From Artemisia argyi (Eukaryota; Streptophyta; Magnoliopsida; Asterales; Asteraceae), in assembly GCA_030686995.1 (NCBI GenBank), contig CM060703.1:118712861-118776860 (forward strand): DNA of 64,000 nt, given 5' to 3'. The translations under genes were made by a program, and so were the position numbers. The first letter of the stretch is position 1; every line of letters starts with the position of its first letter. The notes beneath the pieces are model-generated. The model did not search any database and was not told the origin of the DNA. It saw only the letters and a list, made by a program, of their open reading frames with translations. Of this stretch, positions 1-11,197 are shown in pieces.

Positions 1-653
1 TTTGAGTAACATTGTTTGGATTTTTACAAGGTTGAGGTGTCGTGAGTAAAACTAAGAAGTAAATAGTGAAGACTACTTAGTAAATGTAAAGGGGGTTGTG
101 GTTAAAGTAAACAATCCTAAAAAGGTTTGCGGACTTCCTTTATGGAAAAACTCTTTTAGTGGTAAGTGTGTGCCCATTCATAGTTATAAATGTGAAACAA
201 ATTTTGGAATTTGTTTACCTCATCTGAATCAAAACCAAAGTCAAAGTCAAGTAACGAATCTTTTTAAGCATCGCTTGTGTGTTGTAACGTAAGTTTAATG
301 GACTTGCAATTTAAGTAGTTGTGTTGAACTTATATAAGAATGTATTGTAGTTGATTTGTTTAAATGAAATAAAATAGAAGAATGTTAGCTATAGGGTTTA
401 AAGGAAGTGGGTCTGGTATTTCTAGAGTTGTGCTACAATGTCTCAAGTGAGTTGTCACCAGAAGAGAGGAACTTGCCAAACGCCATTACAAAATTTTTAA
501 TAACCAATTACTTCCAATTTAGGATAAGTTACAGAACCTTGCAATTTTTGAATGAGCTAGAATCTAAGACAAACTTCCTACAGTGTTTTAGGCCCACTAT
601 AAACTTTAAATTATTATAGTATATCTCATATAAAAGGGAGTGTTTAAAGTGGG

Positions 654-684
<31 letters not shown>

Positions 685-1862
685 GTATGCAGATATCTCA
701 AGAACGATAACTCCCCGATCATTGGAGCCTAATTTATGAATATTAGATGTCATTTCAAGCAATTTCCTGACCTTTGTCAAACCAGGTAAATCCTACACCT
801 TTTTATCAACCTGGACTTAAAATAGACCTTTTGGTTCGATTAGATCTTATAAACACACCATGCTATAGTCCCTTAATGCAAACCATTACGTGCATGGCAC
901 ATTCCCACTTTAGCTATTTTTTAAAGTCACCACTTTCACGTGATAGAGAAACATAACCTCAATAGACCTTATCACTTAATTTATTCATGAGGTTATTAGG
1001 AACTCGATGGTTGATAAGGAAAATGCAGTCCATGAGTGTAAAAAATAAATCATTTGATTTATTGATTATCAGCCATGTAACAGACATGTCCAATGCTCAA
1101 CTGCTCAAGATAGGCTTGAACCTTATGAGTTTCTCCTTATATATAGTTCTGATATCAAGCTAATGTTGGTGCATTCTCGAGGATTACGAAAAATATATTG
1201 TGTTTGTTCATTTATACATAGAAATCTCTAATTTACTTTTCATGTAAAGGATATGTACGATATTATTATAAGTTGCATTTTAAATGGTAAAGACTAAAGA
1301 GGGTCCATTAATTTCGTTTAGGTGGACAAATGGGCGGGTCGGTTGGGTGAGCCCACAAGTAACGTACTGTTTGTAGGGGTTGAACCTAAGTACTTTTTGG
1401 TCAACATTAGCTTTTTATAATTTTTATGAGCTCTTGGTAATGTTTTAAAACAATAGGAATATAATGAACTTTGGTCATACCAAGAAACAACATTTAAGGA
1501 TGTTTGTTTAAGCTTATGTTCAGGCCTATAGAACTTATATTACTCCACTTACATTACATAAGCCAATTTGTTTTGCCTTATTTTTCAGCTTATGGACTTT
1601 TTATCTACGTCATATCATACAAAGTTCATAAGTAAAAAACAAGCCAGAAAAAAGAGATTATGAAACGTAAGCCAATCGAATAAACTCAGCAGACCAAAAG
1701 TAGCTTAAACAGACACCCCTTAATAGTATTCATATCTTATAATTTAAATGTAAAATAGTAGAGGCTACGCAAGAGAAAGTTGTTGAAGGTTGGCACATAA
1801 ACACCAAAAGTAATCAAAACCTAAACTTGTTTTAAGCATATCAATCGAGTTAGTTCATACAT

Positions 1863-1909
<47 letters not shown>

Positions 1910-2640
1910 GTCAACCTTATCGATTAAAAAGGCAGCCACCACACTGAAGTACAACCAAGACGTGCTACCACACTGAAGTACATCTTTCCAACAACGTAGA
2001 GTTAAAGTAAGCTTTTTTCTTCATATACAGTCTTTTATTAGTTTGTTGCAGTTGTCAATACGCACGCAATTCTATTATCTTTTAAGAGGTAATAACTTTA
2101 TATGATATAGCAACTTAAAGACAAGAACTGTAATATAGGGGACTGGCACCTTGAGTTGGTATACATGAACATTGGCAGCTTGCTTTGGTAAAAACATTGA
2201 TCACAATTTTAGACTTTATATCGTTAATGCTCTAGATGCCGTAAAAACTGAGAAGTTTCTGATTTTCAACTTCCTAGAAAAGTTTCAGTTCTTTGATTTT
2301 GAGACTATTGTAAATGGTGGTGCAGAGAAAGATATTGGCATGGAGTGTGGAAGTGGTGATAAGGTAAGTGGAGTTGAAGAAGAAAGAAACGCAAATTTTA
2401 GTCTAGAAACTATGTTTCTATAAAGTTAATTATAGAATTAAATTTTAGTCTAGAAACTATTTGCAATAGTAAAGTAAGATAAGTTTATATTGTAGCCCCA
2501 TGACATACATTTTTTTCCTAAAAATATAACTTTAAAATGTTAATGTCTGTTAAAGATAGGTATTTTTGAAAATGCATGATATATTTGTAATATTATTCAT
2601 CAAAGTTCGTGGACTGTATTTGTAATATATTTGTAATATA
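1..2640. other. AT-rich intergenic DNA, no gene seen
   Basis: I found no homology, splice-consistent exon series or ORF above about 85 codons that looks coding. The stretch holds a T homopolymer near 656-677 and a long A homopolymer at 1864-1907. An 83-codon open frame at 2172-2423 resembles no family I know and is treated as chance. Confidence 0.6.
1864..1907. repeat. poly(A) tract of about 44 bp
   Basis: An uninterrupted A run. It could be the tail of a retroposed sequence or a simple slippage product. I see no recognisable retroposon body beside it. Confidence 0.9.
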
Positions 2641-2643
2641 TAT

Positions 2644-2682
2644 ATAGATTTCTAAACCCGCCCGATGGGCGGGCATGACTTG
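2644..2682 (-). repeat. Helitron-like hairpin terminus, copy 1
   Basis: The palindrome at 2657-2673 has arms CCCGCCC and GGGCGGG around GAT and is followed by CATGACTT. The same arms and flank recur at 19102-19128. On the minus strand a hairpin lies about 10 nt before CTAT and a TA-rich target, which resembles a Helitron 3' end, although the canonical last four bases would be CTRR. If so, the element body lies to the right. Its far end was not identified. Confidence 0.45.
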
Positions 2683-4127
2683 TAATTTTTTTGTTGCTTA
2701 ATATTATATGGTAGTTAATAAATTGTAATTATTGTTTAGGTTTTATATTTTGTTTTTAATTTGTTTATACGGATGTATCGTATGTCTTATTGTTTTTGTT
2801 ATATGTCATATTGTTGTTAAATATTTATTTTGTAATTATTTGTCGGTTAATATTATTTTTTCGTAAATTAAATTTCACAATTGATTAGGTGTTATTAAGT
2901 ATTAATTTTTTTTATGGATGTATTGTTTGTTTTTATTTTTTTTTTATTATATAGAAGTGAGTTATGAGCTGTAAGGTTTGAGTATTAGTTGTGATCAGTA
3001 GCCACACTTCATATCCCTGTTCATATTGTAATTTATGGTATGAAATTGTAAGGTGTGTATTGATAGTTTTGTTTTTGTTTTTTTATTAGTGATTTATTTT
3101 GCCATTAGTTATGAGGGTTGTTTGGGATTGGGAGCTTATAAGGGTTTTAAAAGGAGTTGATCGCACTTATTGGATGCATACTATGTTTCGACCACTTATT
3201 AATACCATGTATATTTACTTAAAATATAATGAACTTTACATAGTATCAGTCATAACCGTAGATACGAATTTATATGTTTTATAATTTTGAGTTGATCGTT
3301 GTCTGCCAAAGTGAGCAAAATGTCTCTTGCGCTGCACCGCAACTTTCCCCGGCGCATAATCTATAAAACCATATGCTTGAGAAACCGAGAACAATAAAGA
3401 GAAAATTAAAATCAACCAAAGGTTTTTTTTTTTTTTTTTTTTTTTTTGATAGCCATGGTTTTTAACCTTTATAGGCCGACATGCCAAAGTGTATATTTAA
3501 TACATCATACCTCATTATAATTTTGTTCATACAACATGATTATTGTTTACACAGCAAAAAAATTGAGATCGCATTTGGGCTGCGTTTTGACCTTTAATCA
3601 ATCCACTCGACCTACCCATTTTGCCACCTATAATTAACATCATACACCAACCTTTTATCGAAACAAAGAATTATGCATGGGTATATACCATGGGTACGCT
3701 TAGATAGGTAGGAGGAAAGTGAATATCAAAGATGAAAAGCCCATCATGATGCCGGGTGCCTGCTGATCGTATGATCACGGCCCTCAAAAGATCCATCCTT
3801 GATTCATATGTCCTAACGAATATAGTACCTGTTGAAGTGAGACAAATTGATCATAAAGATTAAGGGATCTTTATGATTCTAATTTAACTACTAATGTTAA
3901 GTTAACAGGATGGACTGGTCCACAAGATTTCGCCTTTTTGACACTTAGAATAAAAGTTGAAGTACTTGAATAATATCAAGTCAAAAAATGAATTTCATAC
4001 TATATTAGATAATCACATATTTTTAACCAACAAAAATCAACCATGACATTCATAACGTATCGACACATTCATACCCCAACAACACTTCACAATAACAGTA
4101 CATAAAATTATATAAACGATAATGTGA
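2683..4127. other. AT-rich DNA, no gene seen
   Basis: T-rich sequence to about 3100, then mixed DNA with a T homopolymer at 3422-3447. No coding signal was recognised. It may be part of an element starting at the hairpin near 2650 that was later split by the LTR retrotransposon at 4133. Confidence 0.5.
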
Positions 4128-4132
4128 CTAAA
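4128..4132. other. Target-site duplication, left copy (CTAAA)
   Basis: CTAAA directly precedes the left LTR, and the same five bases directly follow the right LTR at 15107-15111. This defines the exact ends of the insertion. Confidence 0.93.
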
Positions 4133-5952
4133 TGATTGAGGCAAAAGCAGTCAACTAAATTCAACCACGGATGTGGTCAAACAAGTCAAACTCCTAAGGC
4201 TCAATGCTCCGCGAAAGTATAAGGTTTCCCCGGGTCGTATGTCCCGACGAGGTGTGAATTGTAAACAAACGGTTATTTGATCGGGTGACTTTGGACAGGA
4301 AAAGGGGTTTAAGTGTGATTGAACTAAGGAATCTACAATGAAATAGCTTAAACAAGCTATTTGAATAAGACGAGAAATTGGGAAAACCCAGAAACGATTA
4401 AAACCTAAAAACACGTACGTTACGTTTAAATAAAACGTAAACGTACGAGATAAAACGTAAAAACTGAGATCTGAAAACACCAGGGGGTGAAAATGAACTT
4501 TTTACAAATTAAAAGATAAAAGAAAATTTTTAGAAAAAGAAAAACTATTTTTACACTATTTACTAATTTAATATTAATTAAATACTATTTATTACTTATT
4601 ATTAATATTTAAAATACTTAAATATAATACATTATTAATTAAATACTAAAAAGGTGAAAATAAAATTCCTAAAATTATAAAATAACTAAAAATAAGTTTT
4701 AAAATTAAAAATAAGTATTTTTGTCTTTTTTGTGATTTTTATATTAATTAATTACTAATTAATTACTAATTAACTAATTAAACTATTTTAAATTAGGAAA
4801 AATACCAAATGAACAGTAAAAATGCTAAGAAAATTTCTAAAATTACTTTATAACATATAAAAGCTATATAAAAAATATAAAAACTTGATTTTACTTAATA
4901 AAAACTAATTATGCTATTTTAAACTTAATATTAATTAATTTCTAATAAATCTAATATTAATTCTAATAAATACTAAATAACAAAATAAAAATCTGAAAAA
5001 ATTATTATAAATACTTTAATATAATAGGAATTTAATAAAAATATAAAAAAGCTAAGTACTTAATTAAAATTTAAAAATGAAAATTAAAATTAAATTACAT
5101 TAAATAGAAACTATCACTTAACTTTAAATTGATTTTTCTTGGATTTTCTTTTGGAAACTTATTTTACATCTAAAAACAGTAAACTTTTGTAAAAACAAAC
5201 TTGTTATAAGCTAAAAATAAGCAGAATATAAGCTAAAGGTTGAGGCAGTTGACCAAAGTTGACCAGATTTGGAAATGAGTTCAAATGGCTTAAAGTGGGG
5301 TCCACTCTGGTTAATTCAAGTCCAAACAAGTGAGGAGAACAAGAATAAGCTGGAATAGATGATTGGGGACCTCAGAATAAACAAATAAGCCACAAATAAG
5401 CTTTTGGCTTATTGTGGTGAACACTGATCTGGGACAGACTTTGCGGGGTATTCCAGGTGGGTCCCAGTGGGCTAGGGGTCAAATGACTGGTCAATATTTG
5501 TAGCCCACCATGGGGGGGTTTGAGATGACCAAGGAATGGTGGCTGAGGACCACTGAGCAAGTCAGAAAACCACCACCAAGTGGTGGTGGTGGTGGGGGTG
5601 CTGCTGAGACAGAGCAGTTATCTGCCCTGCAAGTCACTTTGGGGACTTGTGGGGCCCAGTATAAAAATTGCAAAAATGAGAGGAAGTGGGGAATTGAAAG
5701 ATGGGTTGGTAGAGATCAAGTAACAACAAGTTTCACTAGGTAACTCTTAACACAAAAATCAAAATAAATCTTGCAATTTTGGGGAAATTCTGAAAATGTA
5801 AAACTTTGACTTTTGTAAAAACTTGAAAAGTTGACTAATTTGAGTTTGTAACTGAATCTATTGAATGATTATGTTGTTTTAGGGTAAAATGGAGCTAAAT
5901 TACTTTAAATCTAGAACTTTTACATTGATTTCTTGGTTTGTGGATCTCAAAT

Positions 5953-5976
5953 CCCCTCACAGTTAACTGTGAGGGG
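5953..5976. repeat. Perfect 24-bp palindrome in the LTR
   Basis: The half CCCCTCACAGTT is followed directly by its exact reverse complement with no loop. The same palindrome is in the right LTR at 13171-13194. The third, more distant LTR has only a degraded relative near 62190. It could be a dyad protein-binding site or a hairpin in the LTR transcript. No function is shown. Confidence 0.9.
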
Positions 5977-7239
5977 GAGTTTCTTTTGATTTTGACTTTA
6001 ATCCAAATACACCCTGGCTTTTAAGATTTGAAGTTACTCTTCTAACCTATAGTAACATGTTAAAACAACAAATTCAATAAAACAACACCAACAACATAGT
6101 TCAAAGTCCTGATCCAAACACACCCTTAAAAACTAGAATGGCAATTTTGCAAAACAATAGAGTTGATTTTGGCTATTCAAACACACACAGTTGATCACTA
6201 AGCTAAATTTAGATTAAATAAACATAAATCAACCAGAGATAAGCACTAAATCAGGACTAGAATAAGCAATGAACACAAATCAATCTATAAGCTGAAATTG
6301 GAAATGGAAAGGAGAAAAGTGATTCTAACCTCCAAATAATGGCATAGAGCTTATATGAACTTAGTAATAACCAACTGAAGCTTATTTAACCCACAAAAAC
6401 CATTTCTGAATCAGCTAAACCATCATATGTCCCATGTTTGACTTTTGTTGACTGGTACCATTTTGAACTAAAATCTCTTTTAAACCTTCCAGAGCTTATA
6501 AAAGCTTATGAATTACCTTAAACAGGCTTAATAGAACAGATTTGATAGCTTAGAAATCTAAAACAACAACTACAATTACCATAACCAAACTTAAGAGACT
6601 TTGAGTAAGAATATTGCAATGACTGAATTGATAATGAAATTAGAAATTGATTATGAAAATAAAGTTTACATGTACTGAGAATGAAGATCACAACTAATTT
6701 AGACTAGAAAATACAACTAAAAAATTAAACTTAATATAAATTCGACACTAGACTAAGCTAAATTAACTACTACACTAGATAACTTTTTCTGCTGCACTCT
6801 TTCTTTACTTTTATAACCCTTGGAGACTTCCTTGGACTTTCCCACATTGCTTTATGGCCATTGGATTAGCTTCTTTGATCCCAACCGTTCAAATTGTTTT
6901 TGGCGGCAAATTGGGTTTGGCAGGTTATGGGGTTTGGTTTGATGCAATTAATGAGGAGGGGGGTTTGGTGTGGGAGGTTGAGTGTTTGGTGATAGTTGGT
7001 GGAAAAGGGGGAGACAAGGGAGACCGGATTACAGGTAATTAGGGGGGGGGGTTGATAGAGGTTAGGGATGAACAGTGGTCGGGGGGTTGGGGTTTGACTT
7101 GTCAACGTACGGGGTATTAGTTTAAAAGGGATGGGCCGGGTTTTATTTCTTGGGCTTGGGGGTTGGTTTACTGGATCAGATTCATGGACTAGACAAAAGG
7201 GTGGGTAAGGCTAAAGGGTAGTTTAGTTTGTTAGCTTAT

Positions 7240-7740
7240 TTTGTAGAAAACCACAAGGACCAATGTTGTAATTTCTGAAACTTGGGGGCTGAAATGTCAC
7301 TTATACAAAAGTACTTATAAGGTCCAACATTTTCAATCTTCAATAATATAAGGACCATAAAAGTTAATATTTCCATAATTTAAATCCCGGGGACCAAAAA
7401 TGTAAAATGTGAAAGTAAAGGGACCAAAAATGTAAATTTCCCAAACTTTCATCCCAAGGACTAAAATTGACTTTTGTGACTTCCCCAGGGACCAAAAGTG
7501 ATTTTTCTTTCAAAATTATCCCATCAGGGACTAAATCTGCCAAAGTTTGAAACTCCAGGGACTAATTTCGTAAATTTCCAAAACTTTCCAATTTTTTCAC
7601 CAAAGGACTAAATATGACATTTTATGATTTCAAAATGACCTTTGGTGATAATTTTCCATATTTTGAATATCCAGGGACTAGATTTGTAATTTTATGAAAG
7701 TTGAGGGACTGAAACTGCCAATTTTGCAAACTTTGTGCGT
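7240..7740. repeat. Degenerate GGGACTAAAA-type array in the LTR
   Basis: A phrase like GGGACCAAAAATGTAAATTT recurs roughly every 35-50 bp, about a dozen times, with drift in the spacers. The same array is in the right LTR (about 14460-14960) and, in opposite orientation, in the third LTR (about 60440-60950). It lies near the U3 start of the LTR, where promoter and enhancer elements normally sit. Confidence 0.8.
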
Positions 7741-7887
7741 TTTTCGTTTGTTTTTGCTCGTTTTGCATCTAAAACATATAAAACACAATTTTGAAATATT
7801 TTTAGTATTTTGATGCATTACTGAGTGTTTTTGTATGTTTTGCAGTTCAGATTAGACCAAAAATGATGAGTGTTTGAGCACTCATCA

Positions 7888-7899
7888 ATCCCCCACACT
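7888..7899 (-). other. Polypurine tract beside the 3' LTR
   Basis: On the minus strand AGTGTGGGGGAT directly precedes the LTR start TGATGAG. This is the expected position for plus-strand DNA priming. Two near-identical motifs lie further inside the element. Confidence 0.8.
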
Positions 7900-7954
7900 A
7901 AACTATTGCTAGTCCCTAGCAATACTGTTTTGAAAACTTGATGGATTTGAAAAA

Positions 7955-8310
7955 CTCTTTACCAAAAGCCATCACTTCTGGAGTAGCCAGGTGTAAGAAC
8001 TGTGGCACACCTGATAACCGTGTGATTTTGAGCAAACCACCAGCTGTCAACGGATTTGAGTAGTCTTTACCAGAAGCCGTTTGCTTCTGGACTAGCCAGC
8101 TCTTGATGGAATAGTCAACATCTTGGTGAGCTGATTACCAATTATGGATTTCCACGGCCTTTACCACAAGCCATAATCTTGCGGGCTAGCCAACTCATTT
8201 GTTTTCGGGGAGTTGATGAACCATACAATTTTGGGCAAATTGCCAGCCGTCAACGGATTTGATATGTCTTTACCAAGAGCCGTTTGCTCCTGGACTAGCC
8301 AATCCCTTTT
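7955..8310 (-). repeat. Tandem about 200-bp dimer downstream of the ORFs
   Basis: A phrase beginning TTTACCA, with an AGCC core and ending near CTAGCCA, recurs at 7958, 8066, 8160 and 8269. Spacings are 108, 94 and 109 bp. Units 1 and 3 resemble each other, as do 2 and 4, so the structure is a duplicated pair of about 100-bp units. It lies in the transcript's 3' untranslated part. Confidence 0.75.
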
Positions 8311-8446
8311 GTCGTTTAGACAAGGCGGACTGATTACCAAAAATTTTGAAACACCAGTGAAAAATTTTTTGAAAATTTTTGAAATTTTGGCAAAAACGGG
8401 GGTATTATATAGTAAAATGTGATAAAATTCGCTAGAATAGCGAATA

Positions 8447-8458
8447 CCCCCCCACACT
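8447..8458 (-). other. Internal polypurine-tract-like motif
   Basis: On the minus strand this reads AGTGTGGGGGGG, matching the tract beside the 3' LTR. It may be a secondary plus-strand primer or a relic of a duplicated LTR junction. Confidence 0.5.
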
Positions 8459-8600
8459 AAGCATGAATATTGTCCTCAATATTCAAAATCCCGGCTATTA
8501 TGCCGACATTTTGAACGTAAAAGGGCAACAGTACAAGCTAAGCGTGGAAAACACCATTTTGTTTTTTTTTCACATCATAAGTAACCATAGCATGGGGGAC

Positions 8601-8611
8601 TCCCCCACACT
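8601..8611 (-). other. Second internal polypurine-tract-like motif
   Basis: The minus-strand reading is AGTGTGGGGGA, identical in core to the tract at 7888-7899. It lies between the ORFs and the first internal motif. Confidence 0.5.
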
Positions 8612-8681
8612 TAGGGTGAAAACCCTATAAGCGTGCTACTGTTTTTGTTTACCGAGTCGCTAGCTTGACTCGACCCCTAAT

Positions 8682-8918
8682 TCATTTGTCATTGGGGAAT
8701 GTGGAAGACGTGATCTCCATCGGACTTTCATTCAAAATGTTTGGACAAACATATGAAGCACGTGAAAGTTCCACACCGATGAGATAAGTGTCCGGCTCAA
8801 GATAATGATACATGAAAATGCCGGGATCAAAGATAGTGTCCTCACTCCCGAAGGAGTGAAGGAGAGAAGAAGTCACCCTATAGGTGAAGAAAAGGAAGAA
8901 AATCATGATAAAAAGCAT
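8682..8918 (-). CDS. Short hydrophobic C-terminal frame of the retroelement
   Basis: A 78-residue open frame. Residues 1-22 are very hydrophobic (MLFIMIFFLFF at the start) and could form one membrane segment or signal anchor. A polar part follows with GSEDTIFDPGI (residues 24-34) and LNESPMEI (residues 62-69). It lies in the same frame as the 687-codon ORF upstream, separated only by that ORF's TAA and 14 open codons. From memory, similar EDTIFDPGI / NESPMEI stretches end long retroelement proteins predicted in Tanacetum, which suggests this was once the C-terminus of one larger protein. It may be reached by stop-codon readthrough, translated separately, or simply cut off by mutation. Function is unknown. 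Confidence 0.5.
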   Translation of the reverse strand: MLFIMIFFLFFTYRVTSSLLHSFGSEDTIFDPGIFMYHYLEPDTYLIGVELSRASYVCPNILNESPMEITSSTFPNDK

Positions 8919-8960
8919 GATTTGATCTTCTTCCTCGAGAGGAGGCTCAAGAGCCTGAGT

Positions 8961-11024
8961 TTAGATTTCAAAGGGTAAGCTCGTAAACAACCCGGGAGGG
9001 TGGGTGGGATTTTGCAAATTCTCATAATTGAGAGCATCTCCCCCCGGGCAATCAAACTCTAGAGGAGTTTTGATATGATGAGTGAGTTCACAGGAGAACT
9101 CCTCAAAGGCGAATGAATCATAATCGGGGAGAGAAATTTGAGAATGAGAAGTGGTACTGTCACTAATCTTCTCTCCCATATGATCAAAGGTAAAGGCTTC
9201 AAATTCCGGAATAGGATCATCGGAAACAATATCACTATCCTTTATGGGGATAGGAGATGAAATAGGTTTCATTTTGAAAGCCTCGATTTTGGAAATGAGG
9301 AGATTGACATTCAATAATGTTGCACGAAGTGCTTCATCCTTGATTTCGGTGTCAATCTCATCATTCTCTTCTTCTAAGCTGACTAGCTCAGAAGGTAATT
9401 CTTCCATACAAACGATGTCCTCACAAGATAACGAATTGTCATCAGTAGAATCGGAGAACATCTCATCATGATTAGATGGGAAGAATAGAGGAGGAGGAAT
9501 ATCACACATATGGTCAAAAGTCCCCTGTGACTCTCTCGGGATTGGGACAAGGATCTCAACACTAGACTTTATTAATTCGTCCAATTCCTTATTAGGAACA
9601 GTGCTAAGATGCTCATCCCCCATGATCAGAGAGTGAGTGTGAACTTCGGGCGTGATATCAGCAGACTGAGGGAGATACAAAAGACTAGCACACATAGATT
9701 CTATATTTTTCATGTGTTCTTCTGCTAGCAATTCTTGCATAGTCTTATCTCCCTGAGCTTCCACGGAAGGAATCTCAACTGATGAACTGGATGAAGCTTT
9801 GTAATATTCTTTCATTTGAATAGAATCCTCATCATCATCGTCATCATGAATAAAACGGAACAAAGAGCTAGATTTGGCTGCTTTTTCTTTTGCATAAGCT
9901 TCCGTAACAGCTTTTTCAAAATCATCTATGGTTTCAATTTTAGCAACCTGCTCTTCCGTCAATATTTTAGCCATGCATTTCTCATGTGAATTTAGAGTAA
10001 ATGAAAATTGCGGGGGTGGGGACTTGTCAAAACCAGAAGGTTGACATTGGTAATCATCATGAGGACCCCCACAATTCACACAAGAAACACTGGGTGCATT
10101 ATGAAGTTTTGTGGTACCCGACTCCTTAAGTTCTTTCAATATCTCAAGAATCTTTACTATAATGTCAGTAGCAGAAGGAGTTGTGTGAATCATTTGGTGC
10201 TGTGGAGGTGGTTCTGAAAACGAATAGTCGTAATTGTTACAAGGAATTGGATTCCTCGTTTGACAATCCGAGCTAAAGTGAGGACCTCCACAGTACTCAC
10301 AACAGTAAAACTGTTGAGTTTGGATTGGTGTATCTTGATACGAGGCATCATTGAAATTTGGGTAGTATGATTCTTGCTCGTATGAATGTGATGGGTAATC
10401 GAAAAAATTTGAAGAGTCGTTGAATAAGTTTTGATTAGGATCATAAGCAAATGAATTACTCGACCCACAAAACAAACAACTCCCGTTTTGGATATCATTA
10501 CCACATTGCACACATGTACACCAATGACATGGAAAACCGAAAAGTGGCTTACCACAACCGACACAAGGAACAAAATCTGGAGGTGGGACAAGTGGTGTGC
10601 TCTTAGAGCTAGCAATTTCCACCACTTCCGTTATGGTCTCGGGTTTTGGTTCTTGATAAATGTGAAAGTTAGGTAAGTCGTGCTTTTCAGTCTCTGCCCT
10701 AAGCTCAGCACGTATGCTTGACAAACTTTTGACCGTAAACCGTGAAAGGTTAGGATCAATTTTTGAAGGTTTAGGAGCAATTGTGAGCTTAGGTTCTTGG
10801 ACAACCGTAGGTTGGACGTATTTAGCACTTCCATCGTCAGAGGGAAGTACAGGGTCCTTTGTCACCTCGGTTTCTTGATTCATTTCCCTCACCGGAGAGG
10901 GAATATGAATCGAAGGTCCATCATAATCACTATAACATCTCGATATTTTTGACAAGGCCATAAGTTTTTCAATTTTGCTCTCAAAGGCCCATTGCTCAAA
11001 GAAATCGTCATCGAGAGATGTCAT
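8961..11024 (-). CDS. Gag-like CxxC/zinc-knuckle protein of the retroelement
   Basis: A 687-residue ORF, the only long frame in the element, starting about 174 nt downstream of the primer-binding site as expected for gag. Visible features: a polar acidic N-terminus (1-150); four CxxC pairs at C154/157, C166/169, C171/174 and C183/186 that could bind two zincs; a knuckle C242-x2-C245-x3-H249-x4-C254; a second knuckle C315-x2-C318-x3-H322-x4-C327; a low-complexity DDDDDED stretch; and a long acidic C-terminal half. Knuckles of the CxxCGGPHxxxxC type are typical of plant Ty3-type Gag, so nucleic-acid binding and particle assembly are plausible. The four-pair CxxC module is unusual for Gag. No protease or polymerase motif follows. 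The frame ends with TAA, and the next 92 codons stay open in the same frame. The start is the first ATG of the frame. Confidence 0.85.
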   Translation of the reverse strand: MTSLDDDFFEQWAFESKIEKLMALSKISRCYSDYDGPSIHIPSPVREMNQETEVTKDPVLPSDDGSAKYVQPTVVQEPKLTIAPKPSKIDPNLSRFTVKSLSSIRAELRAETEKHDLPNFHIYQEPKPETITEVVEIASSKSTPLVPPPDFVPCVGCGKPLFGFPCHWCTCVQCGNDIQNGSCLFCGSSNSFAYDPNQNLFNDSSNFFDYPSHSYEQESYYPNFNDASYQDTPIQTQQFYCCEYCGGPHFSSDCQTRNPIPCNNYDYSFSEPPPQHQMIHTTPSATDIIVKILEILKELKESGTTKLHNAPSVSCVNCGGPHDDYQCQPSGFDKSPPPQFSFTLNSHEKCMAKILTEEQVAKIETIDDFEKAVTEAYAKEKAAKSSSLFRFIHDDDDDEDSIQMKEYYKASSSSSVEIPSVEAQGDKTMQELLAEEHMKNIESMCASLLYLPQSADITPEVHTHSLIMGDEHLSTVPNKELDELIKSSVEILVPIPRESQGTFDHMCDIPPPLFFPSNHDEMFSDSTDDNSLSCEDIVCMEELPSELVSLEEENDEIDTEIKDEALRATLLNVNLLISKIEAFKMKPISSPIPIKDSDIVSDDPIPEFEAFTFDHMGEKISDSTTSHSQISLPDYDSFAFEEFSCELTHHIKTPLEFDCPGGDALNYENLQNPTHPPGLFTSLPFEI

Positions 11025-11197
11025 ATAGAATTATACATGAGAGGGGTATAAGAAGGTAGAATCAAACGGATAGAGGGTAAGGAAAAATATTTTTGGGTTT
11101 TTTTATGAAAAGATATGAACAAGGGTGGATAAATGTACAATGGAACGAATTCTAAAGACACTAATCAGAAAAACCGTTTAGATAAACGCGCACAACC

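Larger units (their letters stand above)
4133..7887 (-). repeat. 3' LTR (left copy) of the long-LTR element
   Basis: A 3,755-bp copy. About 5391-7887 is almost base-for-base identical to 12609-15106 in the other LTR. The AT-rich part around 4490-5390 differs from its counterpart by many substitutions and indels. It lacks the 130-bp tandem duplication found in the right copy. Short open frames inside it (for example 5510-5743) lie antisense to the element and are not called as genes. Confidence 0.93.

Noticed and set aside
5510..5743. 77-codon frame repeated exactly at 12728-12961
   Set aside because: Repetition is due to the LTR pair, not selection. The frame is antisense to the element, contains a glycine run from a GGT repeat, and is not kept in the third LTR.
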